A stretch of DNA of 64,000 bases, taken from the NCBI GenBank assembly GCA_964425605.1, contig CAYRNR010000014.1, positions 18,645 through 82,644 of the forward strand. The letters are read 5' to 3'. The position numbers and the translations under genes are program-made. Origin of the DNA: CAYRNR01 sp964425605 (GTDB taxonomy: Bacteria; Myxococcota_A; UBA796; UBA9615; CAYRNR01). A model generated the notes under the pieces. That model worked only from the letters and a program-made list of their open reading frames with translations, was not told where the DNA came from and made no database searches. Shown here in pieces: positions 55,010-61,088 of this stretch. Positions within the stretch are counted from its first letter, which is position 1. The number at the start of each line of letters is the position of its first letter.

Positions 55010-57736
55010 ATGAAAACAGCAATGACCCTTCTCACGGCCGCTGTGCTGGCAGCGCTCCTCGGTCTCGGCGGTTGCTCGGGAGACGAGCCTGCGGATGACG
55101 ACACCACGGCAGACGACGACGACGCCACCGGGGACGACGACGACGCCACGGGGGACGACGACGACGCCACGGGGGACGACGACGACGCCACAGGGGACGA
55201 CGACGACGCCACGGGGGACGACGACGACACCACCGCATGCACCGATGCGGACGGCGACGGCGTCTGCGTGGAGCACGGCGACTGCGACGATGGTGACGCC
55301 GCCGTCTTCCCCGGTAATGTGGAGACGACCTGCAACGGCGTGGACGACGACTGCGACGCGGCGACGCTGGACGAACCGGACGGGGACGGGGACGGGGCGA
55401 CAGTCTGCGACGATTGCGACGACGGCGACGCCGCTGTCTTCCCCGGCAACACGGAGACCACCTGCAACGGAGTGGACGACGACTGCGACGCAGCGACGCT
55501 GGACGAACCCGACGGGGACGGGGACGGGGCGACGATCTGCGACGACTGCAACGATGCCGACAGCGCAGTCTACCCCGGGAACGCGGAGACGACCTGCAAC
55601 GGGGTCGACGACGACTGCGACGCAGCGACGCTGGACGAACCCGATGCAGACGGGGACGGCTCGACGGTCTGTGAAGACTGCGACGACGCCGACGCCAACG
55701 TCGGGCCGGACGAGGTCGAGGTGTGCGGCAACGGCATCGACGACGACTGCGACGCCGCGACCGTGGACCTGTTCGACGCGGACGGCGACGGCACCGACTG
55801 CTCGGTGGACTGCGACGACACGGACGCCAACCTGAACGCCTCGGACGCGGACGGGGACGGCCAGTCGTCCTGCGACGGCGACTGCGACGACGCGGACGGC
55901 GCCGTCGATGCCCTCGATGTCGACGGCGACGGACAGACCAGCTGCGATGGGGACTGCGACGACACGGATCCCGCCCTCAACCAGCTCGATCTGGACGGCG
56001 ATGGGTACGACAGCTGCGACGACGGCGACTGCGACGACGGCGACGCGGGCGCGTATCCCGGCGGCACGGAGTCCTGCAACGGCGCGGACGACGACTGCGA
56101 TGGCACAGCCGACGAAGGATTCGATGCGGACGGCGACACCCACACCACCTGCGGTGTCGACGGCACACCGGGGACCACGGACGACGATTGTGATGACAAC
56201 GACGCCTCGTCTTACCCCAACGCGCCCGAGCTGTGCGACGGACTGGACAACAACTGCAACGGCGTGGTGGCCGCCGACGAACTCGACGACGACGGCGACG
56301 GACAACGGGGGTGCGAAGGGGACTGCGACGACGGCGACGACACGGTGTTCGATGGGGCGGAAGAGTTGTGCGATGGCGTGGACAACAGCTGCGACGGCGT
56401 GATCGACGCGTACTGCCGCTTCGATCTCGCCGAAGCCGAGGCGGTGCTCGTGGGCCCGGCCGGAGAACACGTCGACACCGTTCACGACAGCGCCGGTGAC
56501 GTGAACTCGGACGGGTACGACGACATCATCCTCGGTGCACCGGGGAGTCAACTCAACGGTACGGATTCCGGCGCAGCGTACCTCGTCCTCGGTCCGACCA
56601 GTGGCACCATCGACCTCGCGAACGCCGACGCGACGTTGCTGGGCGAAGATGGCGGGGATTGGGCGGGTTCCTCCGTTTCGGGCGCGGGTGACGTGAATGC
56701 GGATGGCTATGACGATGTCCTCATCGGTGCACCATCCGTCTACGTCGACGCCCCGGGGATGGGGCTCTATTCCGGCCGGGCGTACGTGGTGTTCGGACCC
56801 ATCTCCGGCACGGTCGATCTGAGCGATGCCGACGTGATGCTTCTGTCCGAGGATGGCGGGAGCACCACTGGGAACGCGGTCTCGGAGGCAGGGGACGTGA
56901 ACGGGGACGGCTACGACGACATCCTGGTCGGGGCCAGCAGCTACGACTCACCGGGCATGGCGTCCAACGGCGCTGCTTACATCGTGTTCGGTCCCCTCTA
57001 TGGCGACCTCGACCTCAGCTCTGCCTACGCGCTGATCGGGACGGACGACAACGACTATGCCGGCCGCGCCGTCTCGGGCGCTGGCGACGTCGATGCGGAC
57101 GGGTACGACGATGTCCTCGTGGGCGCATCTGGATCCGACCTAGGTGGCACCGAAGCTGGCGCTGCGTTTCTGGTGCGTGGACCAGTCTCCCTCGACATCT
57201 CCCTGGCCGCCGCGGACGCTACCTTCGTGGGGGAGTCGGACTACTCGAACGCGGGCACGACGGTCGCCGGGGCGGGGGACGTGAACGCTGACGGGTACGA
57301 CGACGTCCTATTCGGTGCCTATTTCCACGGGACTGGGGCCGTGTACCTCTTCCACGGTCCAGTCACCGGTACGTACGACCTGGGCGACGCCGACATGAAG
57401 ATGGAGGGGGACGCGCTGAGCAGGTATCTCGGCCGGTCCGTCTCGGGTCGAGGCGATTTCGACGGCGACGGGTACGACGACCTGTTCGTCGGCGACTACA
57501 CCGGCGGGGCTGGCTGCTGCAACGGAGAAGCCTACGTCCTGTTCGGTCCGACCAGCGGCCTGCTCGGACAGCAGGACGCCGACATGTGGTTCCAACCCGA
57601 AAGTGGCGAGACCATAGGGTTCTGGCTGGGTTGGGCCGGTGACAACAACGGCGACGGATACGATGACCTCCTGTTGGGAAGCACGCCCGGCGCTGCGGGT
57701 GGAGGCGCGGTCTACCTGATCCTCGGGGGGCCGTGA
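55010..57736 (+). CDS. Large MopE-repeat / FG-GAP propeller lipoprotein (second copy)
   Basis: 908 residues, paralogous to 51148-53781. The signal peptide ends LGGC and the tether is a similar GDDDDAT run (about 55100-55230). It has one extra 132-bp (44-residue) MopE unit after the first unit compared with the other copy. Seven FG-GAP repeats follow (GDVNSDGYDDIILGA to GDNNGDGYDDLLLGS). The C-terminus (YLILGGP) is the same as in the first copy. Both appear driven by the same promoter layout, so they are probably coexpressed surface proteins. Confidence 0.9.
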   Translation: MKTAMTLLTAAVLAALLGLGGCSGDEPADDDTTADDDDATGDDDDATGDDDDATGDDDDATGDDDDATGDDDDTTACTDADGDGVCVEHGDCDDGDAAVFPGNVETTCNGVDDDCDAATLDEPDGDGDGATVCDDCDDGDAAVFPGNTETTCNGVDDDCDAATLDEPDGDGDGATICDDCNDADSAVYPGNAETTCNGVDDDCDAATLDEPDADGDGSTVCEDCDDADANVGPDEVEVCGNGIDDDCDAATVDLFDADGDGTDCSVDCDDTDANLNASDADGDGQSSCDGDCDDADGAVDALDVDGDGQTSCDGDCDDTDPALNQLDLDGDGYDSCDDGDCDDGDAGAYPGGTESCNGADDDCDGTADEGFDADGDTHTTCGVDGTPGTTDDDCDDNDASSYPNAPELCDGLDNNCNGVVAADELDDDGDGQRGCEGDCDDGDDTVFDGAEELCDGVDNSCDGVIDAYCRFDLAEAEAVLVGPAGEHVDTVHDSAGDVNSDGYDDIILGAPGSQLNGTDSGAAYLVLGPTSGTIDLANADATLLGEDGGDWAGSSVSGAGDVNADGYDDVLIGAPSVYVDAPGMGLYSGRAYVVFGPISGTVDLSDADVMLLSEDGGSTTGNAVSEAGDVNGDGYDDILVGASSYDSPGMASNGAAYIVFGPLYGDLDLSSAYALIGTDDNDYAGRAVSGAGDVDADGYDDVLVGASGSDLGGTEAGAAFLVRGPVSLDISLAAADATFVGESDYSNAGTTVAGAGDVNADGYDDVLFGAYFHGTGAVYLFHGPVTGTYDLGDADMKMEGDALSRYLGRSVSGRGDFDGDGYDDLFVGDYTGGAGCCNGEAYVLFGPTSGLLGQQDADMWFQPESGETIGFWLGWAGDNNGDGYDDLLLGSTPGAAGGGAVYLILGGP
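55437..55932 (+). repeat. 496-bp identical tract shared with the first MopE gene
   Basis: Partner of 51476-51971. Confidence 0.8.
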
Positions 57737-57801
57737 GCAACGAGGGCATCCTCGATTCTGAGGCGGCGCACAACGTGGCTGTCACCGCGTGGACTCGCCC
57801 A

Positions 57802-57838
57802 CTAGCCGGCGTGCCACGGCGAGCAAGCTCGAACTTTC
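57802..57838 (+). repeat. 37-bp direct repeat, copy 1
   Basis: Identical to 57935-57971. It contains a small CGAGC-aa-GCTCG palindrome. The period is 133 bp. Confidence 0.85.
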
Positions 57839-57844
57839 AACTGT

Positions 57845-57864
57845 GCCGACGCTGGAGCGTCGGC
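57845..57864 (+). repeat. Hairpin between the direct repeats
   Basis: GCCGACGCT and AGCGTCGGC form a 9-bp stem with a 2-nt loop. Confidence 0.8.
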
Positions 57865-57872
57865 GGTTGATC

Positions 57873-57898
57873 CGTTCCCACGGGGGACCGTGGGAACG
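57873..57898 (+). repeat. Perfect 11-bp hairpin
   Basis: CGTTCCCACGG pairs with CCGTGGGAACG around a GGGA loop. The sequence resembles the TTCCCA...TGGGAACGAG palindromic repeats scattered in many bacterial genomes. Confidence 0.8.
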
Positions 57899-57934
57899 AG
57901 ATTGGGCAGGTGTTGCAGCAATCGGATCAGCTAT

Positions 57935-57971
57935 CTAGCCGGCGTGCCACGGCGAGCAAGCTCGAACTTTC
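57935..57971 (+). repeat. 37-bp direct repeat, copy 2
   Basis: Identical to 57802-57838. It ends 17 nt before the caspase fragment start. Confidence 0.85.
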
Positions 57972-58325
57972 GCTGACGAGGGGGCGACATGAGTGATCGG
58001 AATCACATCTCGACGCTTTGCGTGCTGGCTTGCCTACTCCTCCCGACGGCGGCGTCGACGCAGCCGACGTGGCCCGATCTGTCCCTTCCCGGCACGGCCG
58101 AGGGGGGCGGCGAGAACGACGCCGCGATCATCATCGGGATCGAGAACTACGCGTTCGTCGACGACATCCCCGGACCGCTACCAGGGATGGCCCGGCCCGC
58201 GTTCAGGCTCTCGAAGCCCGCGAACGCAAGATCCAGGAGGAGCTGGAGCAAGAGCGCCAAAGCTGGAGCGATTCCCATCTTTCCCGGGCACCTCGTGCAG
58301 CTCGGCTGGCCGCTTCTGCAGGGTG

Positions 58326-58345
58326 TTTGGCCGGTTCGGCCATGG
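58326..58345 (+). promoter_or_regulatory. Conserved element ahead of the 58392 frame
   Basis: TTTGGCC, 6 nt, GCCATGG, with the TGGC-N7-GCCA dyad. It is 46 nt before ATG 58392 and is inside the caspase-remnant frame, which supports that frame being non-functional here. Confidence 0.55.
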
Positions 58346-58391
58346 TTCGTGACCGCGGGAGGCCGGACAATGGACCTGGAGGCTCCGGGGG

Positions 58392-58556
58392 ATGGTCTTT
58401 CGCGCTTGCCAGGTGGCCCTGTTGCTCGCTCCGGCCGTGCCGAGCACCGCGTGGGGCGCGCCAGGGCAGGGTACGACTTCCCGCAGCACACCTATGGCAT
58501 CCCCGCCGAGCAGCTCGAACTTTCGGGAGGACCCGGAACACGGACTCCAGGAGTGA
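58392..58556 (+). CDS. Short signal-peptide frame, possibly the 5' part of the next gene
   Basis: 54 residues. ATG 58392 follows GGAGG and the conserved element. The start (VFRACQVALLLAPAVPSTAWG) is a signal peptide. It ends at TGA 58554, but the same frame continues open through the gene at 58596-59243. It may be a real small exported peptide, or more likely the N-terminus of that gene separated by a nonsense codon. Confidence 0.5.
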   Translation: MVFRACQVALLLAPAVPSTAWGAPGQGTTSRSTPMASPPSSSNFREDPEHGLQE

Positions 58557-58595
58557 GCCACGGCCGTCTTCAATGATCCTGCCGACATCGAGGGA

Positions 58596-59243
58596 GTGCT
58601 CCAGGGCATCATGGACAAGAACTGGGTCATGGCTCAGTTCGACACGGCGTACTACCGCATGCCCGACCTCGAAGACATCGTGCCGACCCATCGCCGGTGG
58701 GCCGAGATGGAGGCGCGAAAGGACTTCATCCTCTTCATGGTGGGGGACGAGGAGCGGGGCCGGGTCCTGATCACCGCCGCGGCCGAGCCGTCATCCTACT
58801 CGGCCAAGATCCTCCTCGGCGAGCTCGCGGATTTCCTCCACACGCACGATCTCGAGCTCTACACGATCAAGTGCGACAAGGTCCGGGATGCATCGCTCTT
58901 CGCGAGCATCCGCGCCCTGTACCCCACCAAGCAGCGAGCCGCCCATACGCACACGACCCGGACCTCACCCACCGCGACCCTGATCCAGGAGGTCGCCATC
59001 GGCACGCTCTTCGCTGGGGGGATCGGTCTGCTCGCCCTCGGAGCGGGGTGGGTCTTCCGGGGATACCTGCGACACATGGGTGCCGGCGCCGAGGCCCACG
59101 TCTACGTCCTCGGGGGATGCTTCGGGCTCGCCTCCCTGGCGCTCGCCTGCGGGGCTGTCTGGGTCCTGTGGGTGATGGTCGGCGACGCGTTCGGGACCTG
59201 GAGGGCGCGCACGAAGAGCGGGAACCGCTCCTCTGACGGCTGA
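58596..59243 (+). CDS. Membrane protein of unknown function, probably 5'-truncated
   Basis: 215 residues from GTG 58596, or 210 from ATG 58611; neither has a strong ribosome site. The N-terminal half is a soluble alpha/beta-looking domain with VMAQFDTAYYRMPDLEDIVP and FILFMVGDEERGRVLI. Two membrane helices follow (about 130-155 and 170-195). The open frame continues upstream to TGA 58554, and a signal-peptide start lies beyond it in the same frame, so this may be the 3' part of a mutated gene. Confidence 0.65.
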   Translation: MLQGIMDKNWVMAQFDTAYYRMPDLEDIVPTHRRWAEMEARKDFILFMVGDEERGRVLITAAAEPSSYSAKILLGELADFLHTHDLELYTIKCDKVRDASLFASIRALYPTKQRAAHTHTTRTSPTATLIQEVAIGTLFAGGIGLLALGAGWVFRGYLRHMGAGAEAHVYVLGGCFGLASLALACGAVWVLWVMVGDAFGTWRARTKSGNRSSDG

Positions 59244-59313
59244 TGGACCTGGGTCGACACCACGAGGCCGCCCCGAACGTTGCGAAGAGGATCGAGACGA
59301 AACCACCGCCCCA

Positions 59314-59970
59314 CTACGTCTCGGAGACGGTCGGCGTCTCTCCGATGTACAGGCCATCCTCCACCGCATCGAGCATGAACCTCGCTACGCTGGCCCGGCT
59401 GATCGCGGAGCCCGGCTTGGGGACACCCTCGAAGCTCGCCAGGACCTCGCCGCCGCGGTCCTTGTCGCTCAGCGCGGATGGGCGAACCGCGGTCCACTGG
59501 AGGTTCGACCGGCGCAGCAGCTCCTCCTGGGCCTCGTGCTCGAGGTAGGCGTACTTGATGTTGCTGGCGCGGATGAGCCATCGGAACACCGCGGGCAGGT
59601 CGACGGCCGAGTCTCCCACTCCGGAGGCGCTCACGACGACGATCCGCGAGACGCTCTCGGCCTCCATCGCGTCGATGATGTTACGCGTGCTGCGGGAGAT
59701 GAGGTCCGGTGGTGAGGTCACCCGGGACCAGGGGAAGTCGGATTTCCGTGAGATGTTCAACGCGCTCAGCACGGCGTCGACGCCCTGCATGGCGCCTTGC
59801 ACGTCCACCCGTTCGTAGGGCGTCCCGAGACAGATCTCCGGATCGCCCGACAGGGTTTCGAGCTTGGTGGCCGACCGCGCCAGCGCCTTGACCCGGTTCC
59901 CCCGTCGCAGGGCCTCCTCGACCAGGTGGAGGCCGGTGCGGCCGGTACTACCCACGACCAGGATGTTCAT
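59314..59970 (-). CDS. NmrA/SDR-like NAD(P)-binding protein
   Basis: 218 residues with a Rossmann nucleotide-binding start (ILVVGSTGRTGLHLVEEAL) and SRIVVVSASGVG, typical of atypical SDR/NmrA-like proteins that act as redox sensors or reductases. GAGGA precedes the ATG. The C-terminus (RFMLDAVEDG) is duplicated as a fragment at 53812-53905. It follows the 59995-61056 gene by 24 nt on the same strand. Confidence 0.9.
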   Translation of the reverse strand: MNILVVGSTGRTGLHLVEEALRRGNRVKALARSATKLETLSGDPEICLGTPYERVDVQGAMQGVDAVLSALNISRKSDFPWSRVTSPPDLISRSTRNIIDAMEAESVSRIVVVSASGVGDSAVDLPAVFRWLIRASNIKYAYLEHEAQEELLRRSNLQWTAVRPSALSDKDRGGEVLASFEGVPKPGSAISRASVARFMLDAVEDGLYIGETPTVSET

Positions 59971-59994
59971 GTCCTCTTCCTTTCCAGGCTACGG

Positions 59995-61056
59995 TCATCG
60001 AGTGCTGACCCCCATGAGCTCGTCGAGCACTCCCTCGACCTCTTCTTTCATCTCGGCAGGGCAAGCCGAGCGCAAACGTTCGACGCCCAGGCGTCCCCGG
60101 TCCAGGTCGAACCCCGAGTGGAGCATCCCCAGGCCGAGCAGGGTACGCGCCAGGTACTCGGTGATACCGGCGACATCCCCTCCCCGGACACCCGCGCGGA
60201 TGACGCGGTAGACCGCCGCCGCCGCCGCCGCGCCCAGCCGGTCCGAGCCATACGCGAGGCACAGGGCCAGGTTCCAATGGGCGTCGTCCGTGGCGAGCCG
60301 GCTGGCCGGCACCGACCGCAAACTGTCGATCAACAGCTCTTCTTCAGGTAGGCGGACGACTCCACTGACGTAGAAGTCCGGGGTGAACGTTCGTTGCCAT
60401 TGAACCGAATCCACCCGGCGGAAGCGCGCAGCCTCGGCTCTGAGGATGTCGGCGGATGACGGTACACGCGGGGTGGATCGCGGCTGGGTCTTGGCTCGTC
60501 CCGAGCTGCTCCTCCAGGCTTCGGCCCGGTCAACCAGCGAGGTCAGTGTACGGCTACAGGTTTCCTCCCACTGCGTGGGGTTTCCTCGGAACCGACTGGC
60601 CTCGAAGGTGTAGGCGACATCCCCCGTGGTGACGACCTTGAAGTAAGGGGCTCGAAATTCCGGGACCGTACGATGCGCGGCGACTATCTCTTGCTCGGGG
60701 ATCCAGAAGACGCCGTCCTCGCGGACCTCGGCGAGAAAACCGGGCGTGATCAGGAGATATCGGACTCGGCGCTTGTGTAGAAACCGCAACCCGGCAAACC
60801 CGCCCACGAGCACCGCGACGAAGGCGAGCACACTCACGAACGCTGGGGCACCAATCCAAGTGCTCACCGACGGCACCAGCATCGCGCCGAGGACCACCAG
60901 GAGTGGGCCCAGGCTCTCCATTGCCTGGTCGTTGCCCCGGTACTTCGTGACGTCATCGATCCTGGTGCCGGCCTCGACCCTCTCCAGGATCTCCACGAGC
61001 TCCCGTGGCGCGTCTCCCCTGGGACGATACTTCACCGTTCCCTCTGTCACCGACAT
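59995..61056 (-). CDS. Membrane protein with central hydrophobic hairpin, unknown
   Basis: 353 residues from ATG 61056, preceded by AGGAGGTGGC. A double helix near residues 50-95 (LLVVLGAMLVP and LAFVAVLVGGFAGL) is followed by a PH-like or bPH2-like stretch (YLLITPGFLAEVREDGVFWIPEQEIVAAH). The C-terminal half is helical, Ala/Leu-rich and may be TPR-like. It lies 32 nt after the long MopE-repeat gene. Function unknown. Confidence 0.72.
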   Translation of the reverse strand: MSVTEGTVKYRPRGDAPRELVEILERVEAGTRIDDVTKYRGNDQAMESLGPLLVVLGAMLVPSVSTWIGAPAFVSVLAFVAVLVGGFAGLRFLHKRRVRYLLITPGFLAEVREDGVFWIPEQEIVAAHRTVPEFRAPYFKVVTTGDVAYTFEASRFRGNPTQWEETCSRTLTSLVDRAEAWRSSSGRAKTQPRSTPRVPSSADILRAEAARFRRVDSVQWQRTFTPDFYVSGVVRLPEEELLIDSLRSVPASRLATDDAHWNLALCLAYGSDRLGAAAAAAVYRVIRAGVRGGDVAGITEYLARTLLGLGMLHSGFDLDRGRLGVERLRSACPAEMKEEVEGVLDELMGVSTR

Positions 61057-61088
61057 GCCACCTCCTGGAACAGCAGACTGTCGGGGGA

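Larger units (their letters stand above)
57737..57988. other. Repeat-rich intergenic region
   Basis: Holds two 37-bp direct repeats and two perfect hairpins between them. No gene is supported. Confidence 0.75.
57989..58576 (+). pseudogene. Remnant of a third exported caspase-like gene
   Basis: A good start (GGGGGCGAC then ATG) and a signal peptide ending AASTQ are followed by WPDLSLP...GGGENDAAIIIGIENY, matching the N-termini of the two caspase-like proteins at 41690-45300. Homology stops at VDDIPG. The His and Cys catalytic motifs are missing. In another frame (58201-58281) a heptad-rich stretch QALEARERKIQEELEQERQ resembles their coiled-coil linker, so the middle seems deleted. The open frame to 58576 is mostly unrelated sequence. 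Confidence 0.65.

Noticed and set aside
58554..58556. UGA as selenocysteine
   Set aside because: No SECIS-like hairpin was evident directly downstream and no selenoprotein family match was seen. A nonsense change or separate start is simpler.
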